From the NCBI RefSeq assembly GCF_004297105.1, contig NZ_SCVE01000007.1:231889-295888 (forward strand): DNA of 64,000 bases. Direction: 5' to 3'. Below, piece after piece: positions 24,804 through 36,292 of this stretch (its first letter is position 1; every line of letters starts with the position of its first letter). Under the pieces are notes generated by a model, which ran no database searches, was not told where the DNA came from, and saw only the letters and a list, made by a program, of their open reading frames with translations. This DNA comes from Herbiconiux sp. Lineage in GTDB: Bacteria; Actinomycetota; Actinomycetes; Actinomycetales; Microbacteriaceae. The translations under genes and the position numbers were made by a program.

Positions 24804-27088
24804 GCACCTGCCACGGGAGCGAGCACACGGGCCGCGTCGAGGCCCTGGCGGGTGGCGCGCACCGCGTCGACCCGGGTGGCGTCGAGTGCGCCGCCCACCA
24901 GTTCGTGGCGGATGCCGCGCTCCCGTAGCTCCGCGCTCAGCGGGTCGTGGGAGACCTGGCCGGCGCACACCAGCACGACGTCGGCGGGCACCAGTTCGCG
25001 GGTGCCGTCGGCGTGCACGATGTGCACACCCTCCTCCGTGATGCGCTCGTAGGAGAGGTCGGACTCCATCCGCACTCCGGCATCGCGCAGCTCCCCGAGC
25101 GCCACCCAGCGCGAGGTGATGCCCAGGCCCTCGCCGAACCTGCCACTGCGCCGGAGCAATGTCACCTGGCTGCCCGGCCTGGTCGCGGCCGGTGCCGGTG
25201 CCGGTGCCGGTGCGACGGTCATCGCACCGCCCTGCCGCCCATCGTCCGAACCATCCGCGTCGGCGCTGGGGGTGGATGCGCGAGGAGGATCCTGGTCATC
25301 CGCCGAGCCGACGGGGAGCCGGCCCGCCAGCTCGAGCCTGCGGGCGCGCTGAGGAAGCGCCGCCGACTCGAAGAACGTGCTCGGGCCCGGCAGGTCGAAG
25401 CGGCGCTCGAAGTCGCGGGCGCGCTCGACCGGGTCGTGGGAGAGCACGAGGTACTTGGCGACATCGACGCCGATTCCTCCACCGCCGATGATCACCACGC
25501 GGCCCGCAGGCACGCCCTCGCGCAGAGCGGTCTCGTAGTCGCGCACGTGCGGCAGCGAGGCCCCCGGCACGTCGATCGTGCGCGGCCGCACACCCGACGC
25601 CAGCACCACCCCGTCGAATCCACCGGATGCGAGCACCTCGGCTGTGGCGGCGGCTCCGAGCTCCACCCGTACCCCGAGTGCGCCCAGCCGCCGCTCGTAG
25701 TGCGCCACCGTGAGCGCGTAGTCCTCCTTGGTCGGAATCTGCGCCGCGAGCCGGAACTGCCCGCCGAGGGCGGACGCCGCCTCGAACAGGGTGACGTGAT
25801 GGCCGCGCTCGGCCAGATCTGCCGCTGCCACGAGCCCCGCCGGGCCGCCGCCGACGACGGCGAATCGCCGCGGTGCCGTCGTCATCGTGAGCGGGTACCG
25901 CGTCTCGGTCGCCGCCCGCGGGTTCACCAGGCACGACACCGGCTGCTTCACGAACGAGCGGTCGAGGCACGCCTGGTTGCAGCCGATGCAGCTGTTCACG
26001 GAATCGAATCGCCCCTGGCGCGAGTGATCCACGATGGCCGGATCGGCGAGGAACGGCCGGGCCAGCGCCACCGCCGTGATCGCACCCCCGGCGAGCACCT
26101 GCTCCACGTCGCGCAGGTCGGTGAGACGGTTGCTCGCGATCACCGGCACCGCCGTGGGTGCCGTCGGATCGCCGGGCAGGGCGATCGCCACGGCCACCGC
26201 CTCCGAGAACCGCAGCCACACGGCGTGCGGCACCGCGGCCTGCACGGTGGGAACCACCGACTCGTGCCAGCCGATGCCGACGTTGAGCGCATCCGCTCCC
26301 GCCCGCACCAGGTCGCGCGCGAGGGCCGCCGTCTCGTCGGGCGTGGTGGAGCCGGGCACCAGGTCGGCGCCCGACATCCGCACGATCACGGGCACGTCGA
26401 AGCCCACGGCCCGGCGCACCGCTCGCAGCACCTCCACCGCGAACCGCCGCCGCCGCACCGCATCGCCGCCCCAGTCGTCGCTGCGCCGGTTGGTGACGGG
26501 TGAGCAGAACTGGTTGATCAGGTAGCCCTCAGAGGCCATGATCTCCACGGCGTCGAAGCCGAGCTCGACGGCCCGTTCCGCCGCGCGCCGGAACTCGTCG
26601 ATGACGCGCAGGACGCCGATCTCGTCGAGTTCCTCGGGCAGCTCCGACCCGCGACTGCGCCACTGCAACGCCGACGGCGCGACCGGATGCACGGCCCGCC
26701 CGTGCGCATCCGTCACCCCGTCGAGCAAGGCGTACCGGCCGGCATGGAAGAGCTGGGCGGCGATCAGCCCTCCGGCCTCGTGCACCGCGGCGGCGGCGGC
26801 CCGCAGCCGCTCATCGCTCACCGGGTCACCGAGCACGCTGAAGTCGTCGGCCCCGCAGCCCTCGGGGCTCACGGCGAGACCACCCGTGATCACGAGCGCT
26901 GCACCGCCCCGGATGCGCTCGGTGTAGTACGCCCCGAGTGCCGCCCCGCCGTCGTCGAGCGTCTCGAGGCCGGTGTGCATGCTGCCCGTCACCACCCGGT
27001 GCGGCAGGGTCAGCGCGCCGAGGCGCCAGGGCGAGAAGGTGAGGGGGAGCGCGGCGGAAGTGGGGTCGCCCGGGGCGAGAGCACTCAT
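24788..27088 (-). CDS. fadH: 2,4-dienoyl-CoA reductase / NADH:flavin oxidoreductase (FadH family)
   Basis: A 766-residue three-domain flavo-iron-sulfur enzyme. Residues ~1-350 form an old-yellow-enzyme FMN barrel; the 4Fe-4S motif CIGCNQACLDRSFV...VSCLVNPRA sits at about 363-380; an FAD-binding GGGPAG is near 409, and an NAD-binding GGGGIG region follows. FadH reduces conjugated 2,4-dienoyl-CoA with NADPH. It is longer than usual (about 670) because of a disordered Pro/Ala/Asp insert of roughly 60-70 residues before QVTLLRRSGRFGEGLG. It is the last gene of the five-gene operon, 12 bp after the SDR gene, where a cyclic dienoyl-CoA intermediate would be a fitting substrate. Confidence 0.9.
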   Translation of the reverse strand: MSALAPGDPTSAALPLTFSPWRLGALTLPHRVVTGSMHTGLETLDDGGAALGAYYTERIRGGAALVITGGLAVSPEGCGADDFSVLGDPVSDERLRAAAAAVHEAGGLIAAQLFHAGRYALLDGVTDAHGRAVHPVAPSALQWRSRGSELPEELDEIGVLRVIDEFRRAAERAVELGFDAVEIMASEGYLINQFCSPVTNRRSDDWGGDAVRRRRFAVEVLRAVRRAVGFDVPVIVRMSGADLVPGSTTPDETAALARDLVRAGADALNVGIGWHESVVPTVQAAVPHAVWLRFSEAVAVAIALPGDPTAPTAVPVIASNRLTDLRDVEQVLAGGAITAVALARPFLADPAIVDHSRQGRFDSVNSCIGCNQACLDRSFVKQPVSCLVNPRAATETRYPLTMTTAPRRFAVVGGGPAGLVAAADLAERGHHVTLFEAASALGGQFRLAAQIPTKEDYALTVAHYERRLGALGVRVELGAAATAEVLASGGFDGVVLASGVRPRTIDVPGASLPHVRDYETALREGVPAGRVVIIGGGGIGVDVAKYLVLSHDPVERARDFERRFDLPGPSTFFESAALPQRARRLELAGRLPVGSADDQDPPRASTPSADADGSDDGRQGGAMTVAPAPAPAPAATRPGSQVTLLRRSGRFGEGLGITSRWVALGELRDAGVRMESDLSYERITEEGVHIVHADGTRELVPADVVLVCAGQVSHDPLSAELRERGIRHELVGGALDATRVDAVRATRQGLDAARVLAPVAGARRTA

Positions 27089-27100
27089 GCGGTGTGCCGC

Positions 27101-27979
27101 CTATTCCGAGATGACGAGCGGATCCGGCGCATCCGGCAGCCCCAGCACAGCGGCCCGCAGAGCCCCCGTGGTGTCGGCCCAATAGGGAGGTGCGACCACC
27201 GTGAGACCACCGTCCACCGTCAGCACCTGGCCCGTGATGTAGCCGGCCTTCGCCGAGAGCAGGAAGTCGGCCGCATCCGCCATGTCGTCGGCGGTTCCCG
27301 GCCGCTGCAGCGGGATCTTCTCGAGCACCGACTCCATCGGCGCCATGCCCGGCACCTTGGTGTAGAAGAAGTCGAGCGAGTCGGTGTCGATCAGGCCGCC
27401 GTTCACCGCGTTCACCGTGATGCCGCGCGGGCCGAACTCGTTGGCCATGTACTTCACGTAGCTCTCGTTCGCGGCCTTGGCGGCGCCGAGAGCGGCGTAC
27501 GTGGCGAACGCGCGCTGGGATCCGTAGCTCGTGATGGCGAGGATGCGGCCCCCGCTGTGCATGAGCTCGGCCGCCCGGATGGCCCCGAGCACGAACGAGC
27601 GCGTGTTCATGGCGTAGCTGCGGTCGAGATGGTGCGTCTTCAGCTGCGACACTGGCTTGAAGGCCGAGGCCGCGGCGTTCGACACGAACGCGTCGACGCG
27701 GCCGTAACGGTCGCGCACCTCGTCGAAGAGGCGGTCGATGTCGTCGGGGTTCTCGACGTCGGCCTGCGCGATGAAGCCGCTGCCTCCGGCTGCCTCGACG
27801 TCGGCGAGCGACTCGGCGGCGAGGTCGGCGTTCACCTTGTAGTTGACCACCACGGCGGCGCCCTGGGCGCCGAGCTTCCGGGCCAGGAGGCGGCCGATGC
27901 CGCGGGAGGCCCCCGTGATCACCACCACGCGAGGCGTGTCGGTGCTCTCGGATGTGCCGGGGTTCCGGATGTCGCTCAT
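27101..27979 (-). CDS. enoyl-CoA/ACP reductase-like SDR (FabL/ChcA type)
   Basis: A 292-residue SDR with cofactor motif TGASRGIG (22-29) and SNAAA. The catalytic pair is Tyr161-x6-Lys168 (YAALGAAK), i.e. the Y-x6-K spacing of enoyl reductases such as FabL, not the Y-x3-K of ordinary SDRs. This points to reduction of an enoyl thioester. In the ansatrienin producer, ChcA (1-cyclohexenylcarbonyl-CoA reductase) is an SDR of similar size that carries out the enoyl reductions leading to cyclohexanecarboxyl-CoA. ATG at 27979 overlaps the acyl-CoA dehydrogenase stop by 4 bp. ChcA assignment is by motif and context, so moderate. Confidence 0.82.
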   Translation of the reverse strand: MSDIRNPGTSESTDTPRVVVITGASRGIGRLLARKLGAQGAAVVVNYKVNADLAAESLADVEAAGGSGFIAQADVENPDDIDRLFDEVRDRYGRVDAFVSNAAASAFKPVSQLKTHHLDRSYAMNTRSFVLGAIRAAELMHSGGRILAITSYGSQRAFATYAALGAAKAANESYVKYMANEFGPRGITVNAVNGGLIDTDSLDFFYTKVPGMAPMESVLEKIPLQRPGTADDMADAADFLLSAKAGYITGQVLTVDGGLTVVAPPYWADTTGALRAAVLGLPDAPDPLVISE

Positions 27980-29114
27980 GCTCGTGCCTCCGCCAGGATC
28001 GCGCGCGCGACCACCGTCTTCTGGATCTCGTTGGTGCCTTCTTCGAAGCGCTGTGCCCGGGCGTCCCGGTACACCCGCTCGATGGCGTTGCGGTGCCAGT
28101 ATCCCTGACCGCCGTGGATCTGCAGCGCCTTGTCGGTGACCCGGCCGAGCATGTCGACGGCGATCATCTTCGAGGCGCTGGAGAGCTGTGCCGCATCCGG
28201 GGCTCCGGTCTCGTAGGCGCGGGCGGCGTGCAGGATGAGGGCACGCGCGGCCTGGATGTCGGCATAGTTCTCGGCCAGATAGGCCTGGATGACGGGCCGC
28301 TCGGCGAGCTTCTTGCCGAACGTCTCGCGCTTCAGCGCGTACTCGAGCGCCAGCTCCTGCGCGCGCTCGGCCAGGCCGACGCAGCTCATGGCCACCGAGA
28401 TGCGGCTCGGCAGCAGGAAGCCGCCGAGGGCGACCGTGAGGCCCTCGCCCTCGGCGCCGAGACGCGCGTCGGCCGGCACCGGGGTGTCGGTGAAGCGCAG
28501 GATGGCGTGGTCGGTTCCGCGCACGCCCATGGTGTCGGAATCGTCGATCACCTCGGCACCCGGGAGGCCCGTGTTGGGTACGAGGAACGCGACGGTGCCG
28601 TCGGATCCGCTGCTGCCCTCGAGCCGCGCGATCAGCAGCCAGTAGTCGCACTTCACGCCGAAGGTGATGAGGTGCTTCTCACCGTTCAGGAGGTAGACAT
28701 CACCGTCGCGGCGTACCGTGCTGCGCAGGTCGTTGCCCGTGCCCGCCGTGGCCTCCGTGAGGGTGAACGCCACGAGCGCCTCGCCCGAGACCGCCTTCTT
28801 CACCAGGTCGAGCTGGTGATCGTCGGCGAAGGGGGCCAGGGCGCGCCAGATGCCGTTGTTGACGTGCACGAGCATCCGGATCGAGCCGTGCGAGCGGGAG
28901 ACGATCTCGAGCAGTTCGAGGTAGCGGCTGAACGGGATGCCCCGTCCCCCCAGTTCGACGGGCGCCGCGAGCGAGAGCCAGCCCTTGTCGCGGAGCTCGT
29001 CGTAGAGCTCGCGGGGCACGTCGCCCTCGGCCTCGATGCGCTCGGCCCAGATCTCGCCGGGGCCGCGCACCCAGGACTCGATCTCATCTCTGAGGTGCAG
29101 GAAATCGGCTTCGT

Positions 29115-29118
<4 letters not shown>
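27976..29118 (-). CDS. acyl-CoA dehydrogenase
   Basis: A 380-residue FAD enzyme of the acyl-CoA dehydrogenase family: FTLTEATAGTGND and GEKHLITFG in the flavin/substrate pocket, then RPVIQAYLAENYADIQAARA, QIHGGQGYW and the C-terminal FEEGTNEIQK containing the usual catalytic-base region. The GTG start at 29118 overlaps the ligase TGA (GTGA) and has GGGAG eight bases upstream. Within this operon it may oxidise or, in reverse, saturate a cyclic acyl-CoA; related CoA dehydrogenases act on cyclohexane carboxyl-CoA in degradation. Direction cannot be read from sequence. Confidence 0.92.
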
Positions 29119-31498
<2,380 letters not shown>

Positions 31499-31502
<4 letters not shown>

Positions 31503-32884
31503 GAGGCGAGGGCCTGCCCGGCGCGGGTGCGGCTCGAATCGGCGGCGGAGCCCGCATCCGGGATCTCCAGGTCGAGCCCCACGCCCGTCATCGCCTGCAG
31601 GAACCGGGGATACGAGATGCGGTAAGCGCGCGGATAGGTGAGCCTCGACTCGCCCTCGGCACGAGTGGCGGCCACGGCCAGCGACATCAGCACCCGGTGG
31701 TCGTTGAAGCTCGACATGGGGGCGCCGGCCAGGGAATCGACGCCGGTGATCGAGAACGAGGTGCCCTCGTCGACGAGCGATCCGCCCAGCTTGTTGAGCT
31801 GCAGCATGGCGTTCACGCGGTCGGATTCCTTGAGCCGGATGTGCCCGATGTTGTGCAGCCGCGAGGTGCCGTCGGCGAAGCTCGCGAGTGCGGAGACCAC
31901 GGGCAGCAGATCGGGGATGGGTTGGCAGTCGAGCTCGATCGGCTGCAACCGGATGCCGTCGTGCCGCACCCGCACGAACCCCGTCTCAGGATCGTGGTCG
32001 AGCGGCACCCCCATCGCAGCCACGATGTCGAGGAAATCCGCCTCGGGGTGGTCTGTGTCGGCCGAGGAGGTGGTGGTGAGACCGCGGAAGACCACGTCGG
32101 AGGGGTGGATCGCGGCGGCTGCGAGCCCGAACGCCGCCGATCCGATGTCGGGCGGGAGTGTGTAGTCGGTCGCGGTGGCGGTCTGCCCCGGACGCACGGT
32201 GTAGCTCCGCCAGTCGTCGGAGTGCTCGACCTCGAGACCGAAGTGCCGCATCATCCGCACCGTCAGTTCGACATAGGGCTGCTCGTTGAGCTCGCCCTGC
32301 ACCTCGATGGTGGTCTCCCGCTCGGCGAAGGGCGCCACGAGGAGGAGCCCGGAGAGCCACTGCGACAAGGTGCCCGGGATCGTGACGTGACCGCCGGTGG
32401 GCCGCCCCGGCTGCACGGTGATGGGCGGGCAGTCGTTCGTGGACTCGTAGCGCACGCCGAGCTGGCCGAGCGAGTCGAGCAACGCCTTGATGGGGCGACG
32501 GCGGAAGTACTTCATGCCCGTGAGCGTGATCGGCCGGTCGGCGAGGGCAGCGAGGCCCGTCATGAAATACAGAGTGGTGCCCGAGGAGCCGACGTTCAGC
32601 AGGCCCTCGGCCGCGATCGAGCCGTGGTCGTTCACGCCGTCGCGGGTGTCGTAGTGGCCGCCGTGCACGACGTAGCTGTCGCCCTCGATCTCGATGCGGG
32701 TGCCGAGCGCGCGCAGGACGCCGATGGTCCACACCACCTGCCGCGTCTCCGACAGGCCGTGGATCACGCTCCGCCCAGGCGCGAGCGAGGCCAGCACCAG
32801 GGCGCGATGAGCGTGATACTTCGAGACCGGGATGGCCAGTTCCCCTGAGACCGAACCGCCGGATCCACGAACGAACAACTGCAC
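31499..32884 (-). CDS. EPSP-synthase-like protein (AroA homologue with altered active site)
   Basis: A 461-residue enolpyruvyl-transferase-fold protein. GTG at 32884 is chosen because GGAGG stands six bases upstream and the product then begins like EPSP synthases; upstream ATGs at 32962/32968 add unconserved residues. Seen by eye against EPSP synthase: Lys22 and Arg27 kept but Ser23 is Tyr (SKYHAHR); the G-N-(A/S)-G-T-x-x-R motif reads VGSSGTTLY (Arg replaced by Tyr106); RRRPI, IPDLL, KESDR and DHRVLM kept; the late Lys of K-S-F/Y-P is Ile (RISYPRF). It therefore probably catalyses a different reaction on shikimate or its phosphate. It is the first gene of the cyclohexanecarboxyl-type operon. 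Confidence 0.85.
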
Positions 32885-33062
32885 TTCTGACCTCCAATAC
32901 ATGTCCGGGGCTGCGAGCACGCGAAGTTCTCGAAGTCGCACAGGCGTCGAAAGGGTTTGCATCACCATATTGCCATCCCGGGGAGGGGCCTCGAACACAC
33001 CGAGGGGTCGCCGCACCTGTGGTGGAGTGGATGCGCCGGGGCCCCGGCAGAGCGGATGCGCG

Positions 33063-33863
33063 TCAGAGCGTGGTGCGCACCAGGGGACGATCGCTGCCCG
33101 CGACCCGGATGTCGACCGCCGCGATCTGATCCGTCGGAATGCTCGTCGACGCCGACAGGTTGCCGGCGGCCCCGCCCGCGGCGCTCCAGGTGGCCACCGT
33201 GGTCTCGGTGCCCGTCGCATCCGTCACCACGAGGTCGTAGGTGACGGGAGTGCTGCTCGCACCCCACTCGTCGCGGTAGCTGCAGTTCCAGTCGAACCGG
33301 GTGCCCCAGCCCTTGGGGGTGACGGTGAGGTCGGCCGCGAGGAAGCCGGGCTCCACCTGCGACATCGAGCGGGCGACCGTGTCGGTGCCGGCTGCGCCCG
33401 GGGAGACGGGGGCGGGCGTTCCGGATGTCGCGGGCGCGGTGGCGGCAGGCCCGTCGGCCTCGGAACCCTGGTTCACCGAGCCGCCCGAGATGCCGACGCC
33501 GACCGCGAGACCGAGCACCGCGACGACGACACCGACCCCGGTGACGAGCGCGGCGAGACGACGTCGCACCCGACGCCGATTGCGGGTGACCGATGCGGCG
33601 AGGCGACTCACCTGGCTGGGTTCGTGCTCGAGCTCGCGCAGGTGCGCGTCGGCGACGGCGCGGGCGTCGTCGGCCAGGAGTGCTGTGGCATCCGAGGTGC
33701 TGAGACCCGCGAGGATGCCGGGCATCCCGGCGAGCTCGGCCACGGCCTGCGAGCAGGCGGGGCAGCCGGTGAGGTGCCGTTCGAATCGCCGGCGCTCGTC
33801 GGGCGAGAGCATGCCGAGAACGTAGGCGGCATCCCAGTCGGTGAACTCGTGTGGATCGGTCAT
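33063..33863 (-). CDS. anti-sigma factor (zinc-binding, single-pass membrane)
   Basis: A 266-residue anti-sigma factor. The N-terminal zinc-binding anti-sigma motif His30-x3-Cys34-x2-Cys37 (HLTGCPAC) is followed by a linker, one transmembrane helix (~100-122) and an extracellular Ser/Thr/Pro linker plus a RskA/DUF-like sensor domain with phrases such as WSAAGGAAGNL. ATG overlaps the sigma-factor stop by 4 bp, the usual sigma/anti-sigma arrangement. It should hold the sigma factor at the membrane until a signal triggers release. Confidence 0.93.
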   Translation of the reverse strand: MTDPHEFTDWDAAYVLGMLSPDERRRFERHLTGCPACSQAVAELAGMPGILAGLSTSDATALLADDARAVADAHLRELEHEPSQVSRLAASVTRNRRRVRRRLAALVTGVGVVVAVLGLAVGVGISGGSVNQGSEADGPAATAPATSGTPAPVSPGAAGTDTVARSMSQVEPGFLAADLTVTPKGWGTRFDWNCSYRDEWGASSTPVTYDLVVTDATGTETTVATWSAAGGAAGNLSASTSIPTDQIAAVDIRVAGSDRPLVRTTL

Positions 33864-34378
33864 TCGGCCACACCCCTCTCCTGCAGAGCGAGACGCAGCG
33901 CGCGGAGGGCGTAGTGGATGCGTGAGCGCACGGTGCCGACGGGCACGTCCTCGGCCTCGGCGATCTCGCCCGCGGATTCGCCGAGGTAGTACGACCGCAC
34001 GATCGCCGTGCGGTGCTCGAGGGAGAGCGAGAGCAGCGCATCCGACAGCAGCCACTTGTCGAGGATGGCGTCGGTGGCGTCGTGATCTGTGCCGCGTGAG
34101 GCCGCTTCGGGCACAACATCGGTGGCGAACTCGTGATTGTGCCGGGCGCTGCGCCGGTCGTCGATCACGAGGTTGCGCACCACGGTGAAGAGCCACGCGC
34201 GCGCCTCGTCATCGCTCTGCTCGAGGATGGCCGGCCGCTTCCACGCCCGCAGCATCGACTCCTGCACCACGTCCTGAGCGAGTACCGGATCGCGCGTCAA
34301 CCGCACCGCGTACCGGTACAGCGCGGGCCCGTGGGCGTCGTGGATCGCCCGAAGCAGCTCGGCTTGCTCGTCGGACAT
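33860..34378 (-). CDS. ECF RNA polymerase sigma factor (SigL/SigK-like)
   Basis: A 172-residue group IV sigma factor. Region 2 is RYAVRLTRDPVLAQDVVQES with the downstream LFTVVRNLVIDDRR; region 4 is LSLEHRTAIVRSYYLGES plus the helix-turn-helix AEAEDVPVGTVRSRIHYAL. The ATG has GGAGGTGTC immediately upstream. It is cotranscribed with its anti-sigma. Target promoters were not identified; the operon 178 bp downstream of the anti-sigma gene is a candidate. Confidence 0.95.
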   Translation of the reverse strand: MSDEQAELLRAIHDAHGPALYRYAVRLTRDPVLAQDVVQESMLRAWKRPAILEQSDDEARAWLFTVVRNLVIDDRRSARHNHEFATDVVPEAASRGTDHDATDAILDKWLLSDALLSLSLEHRTAIVRSYYLGESAGEIAEAEDVPVGTVRSRIHYALRALRLALQERGVAE

Positions 34379-34452
34379 GACACCTCCACTCCCCACAACG
34401 TAGCGCGGGCGCCAATCGTTCAGATGAGGCGAACAACCGACCCCGGAACCTG

Positions 34453-36150
34453 TTACGGCGTGATGAAGAGGCCTGCGGCTGCGTCGGCGGCGGCGCGCTG
34501 CTTCATCACGAAGTGCTGCTTCTTGCCGGTGGCCGTGTAGGGCAGCTCGTCGACGAAGGCGTAGCGGCGCGGGCGCTTGAAGCGGGCGAGCGAGACGCTC
34601 TCCTGGCAGAAGGCATCGAGTGACGCGGCGGCGGCCACCGGGTCGGCGAGCTGGCCCGGGCGACGCACGACGTAGGCCACCACGACCTCGCCCCAATCCG
34701 AATCGGCGAGGGCGGTGACGATGCTGTCGGCCACGCCCTGGTGGCCGGCCAGCACCTCCTCGATCTGCACCGGATGCACGTTCTCGCCGCCCGAGATGAT
34801 CATGTCGTCCTTGCGGCCGACGATGGTCACCATCTCGGTCTCGTCCCAGGTGGCGAGGTCGCCGGGGTACATCCAGCCGTCCCTGAACTTGCGGTCCTGC
34901 TCCTCCGGGTTGCCGATGTACGTGTAGCCGCTCTTGACGGTGCGCATGATCACCTCGCCCACCTCGCTGCCGTCCTTCGCCACGAGGTCGGTCGGATCGG
35001 CGAACCGGTCGTCGTACACCTTCACCACTGCCACGTCGTCGTCGAGACAGGCCCGCCCGGCCGCACCGGCCGCTTCCGGCAGGTCTTCGGGCCGCAGGTA
35101 GGTGTTCCAGAACGCCTCCGTGGTGCCGTACCCGTTCGCGATGCGCGGCGTGAGAGTGCTCTGATAGCGCAACGCCGCCGCCCGGTCGAGCGGAGCGCCC
35201 ATCGTCACGATGCCGGAGAGCGACGAGAGATCCCGCGGCGACGCCTCCTGCGCATCCGCGAGCCGCTCGAGGTTCGTGGGAGCGCCGATCACGTAGGTGA
35301 GCTCGTGCTCCTCGATCAGGTCGAGCACGAGCCCGGGCTCGAACTGGGGGAGGGTCACCACCTCGGCGCCCACGTAGAACGCCGTGTTCGGCCCCGCGCA
35401 GTAGTTGCCGCCGCGGTGGAACCAGGGCGACATGTTCAGGGTGCGGTCGGTGGGCCCCAGCGGGAAGTGCATGATCGCGTCGTGCGCGCTGAGGGTCTCG
35501 TTGAGACTCGTGAGCGGAACGGCCTTCGGCATGCCGGTGGTGCCCGACGTGTAGAGGCGGGATGTCTCGTCCCACACCGAGCCCTCCCGGGGCGCCGTGA
35601 ACGTCGGCGCCCCCTCGACCAGCAGCTGCTCGAAGCGCAGGGCATCCGCGATCTGAACCGGAACGCCGTCGGCCCCGCCCACCTCCACGAGGGTGGGTGG
35701 CGTGTACTCGGCGAGGGCGAGGGCGGTGCGCACATCTGCCGCGAGAGACGCCTCGTAGAAGAAGATCACGGGCCTCGACTGGTTCAGGATGTGCGCCGTC
35801 TCCGCCGGCGCCAGCCGGAAGTTCATCGGCGACGACACGGCCCGCAGCCCCTGCGACGCCACGTAGAGAAAAGCGAACTCGGGCCGGTTGATGAGCTGGT
35901 AGCCCACCAGGTCGCCCACCCCCACGCCGTGCTCGGCGAGCCCGGCCACGAGGGCGCCGGTGACCTCGCCGAGCTCGCGGTAGGTCCACGATCGGCCGGT
36001 GGTCGAGTCGGTGAGGCCGGTGCGGCCGGCGTAGCGATGGGTATTGCGCGCGAAGCCGGATGCCCAGGTGAAGTTCTGCTCGAACACCTGGCGGAACGGC
36101 GCGGTGTCGTAGTCGGTGTTCGCGGCGGGCTGTTCGCGGGTGGTGCTCAT
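34453..36150 (-). CDS. AMP-dependent acyl-CoA synthetase
   Basis: A 565-residue ANL-superfamily ligase of normal length. Motifs: YTSGTTGMPKAV (P-loop), GYGTTEAFWNTY, GWMYPGDLATW, GRKDDMIISGGENVHP and C-terminal YTATGKKQHFVMKQ with the catalytic lysine. It activates a fatty or aromatic acid to its CoA ester; substrate not determined. It precedes the sigma gene on the same strand with a 74-bp gap and is divergent from the desaturase-like flavoprotein gene. Confidence 0.92.
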   Translation of the reverse strand: MSTTREQPAANTDYDTAPFRQVFEQNFTWASGFARNTHRYAGRTGLTDSTTGRSWTYRELGEVTGALVAGLAEHGVGVGDLVGYQLINRPEFAFLYVASQGLRAVSSPMNFRLAPAETAHILNQSRPVIFFYEASLAADVRTALALAEYTPPTLVEVGGADGVPVQIADALRFEQLLVEGAPTFTAPREGSVWDETSRLYTSGTTGMPKAVPLTSLNETLSAHDAIMHFPLGPTDRTLNMSPWFHRGGNYCAGPNTAFYVGAEVVTLPQFEPGLVLDLIEEHELTYVIGAPTNLERLADAQEASPRDLSSLSGIVTMGAPLDRAAALRYQSTLTPRIANGYGTTEAFWNTYLRPEDLPEAAGAAGRACLDDDVAVVKVYDDRFADPTDLVAKDGSEVGEVIMRTVKSGYTYIGNPEEQDRKFRDGWMYPGDLATWDETEMVTIVGRKDDMIISGGENVHPVQIEEVLAGHQGVADSIVTALADSDWGEVVVAYVVRRPGQLADPVAAAASLDAFCQESVSLARFKRPRRYAFVDELPYTATGKKQHFVMKQRAAADAAAGLFITP

Positions 36151-36280
36151 GAAGACCTCGTTCCGGGATCGGTTTCGCGCTATCACAGGTATACATCCAC
36201 GGCCGCTCCCGCTGCATTCCCACCCGGGACTCCGCCCGGCGCACCGCCGGGCGCACGGCCCCGTGCGCAGCCGCCGTGGG

Positions 36281-36286
36281 TAGTCT
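36281..36286 (+). promoter_or_regulatory. putative -10 box (TAGTCT)
   Basis: TAGTCT is six bases before the ATG at 36293 with no Shine-Dalgarno sequence, suggesting a leaderless transcript. Confidence 0.45.
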
Positions 36287-36292
36287 GGCGGC

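Noticed and set aside
32885..32968. Upstream ATG starts (32962, 32968) for the EPSP-synthase-like gene
   Set aside because: They lack a ribosome-binding site and add residues with no family match; GTG at 32884 has GGAGG six bases upstream and aligns with the EPSP synthase N-terminus.
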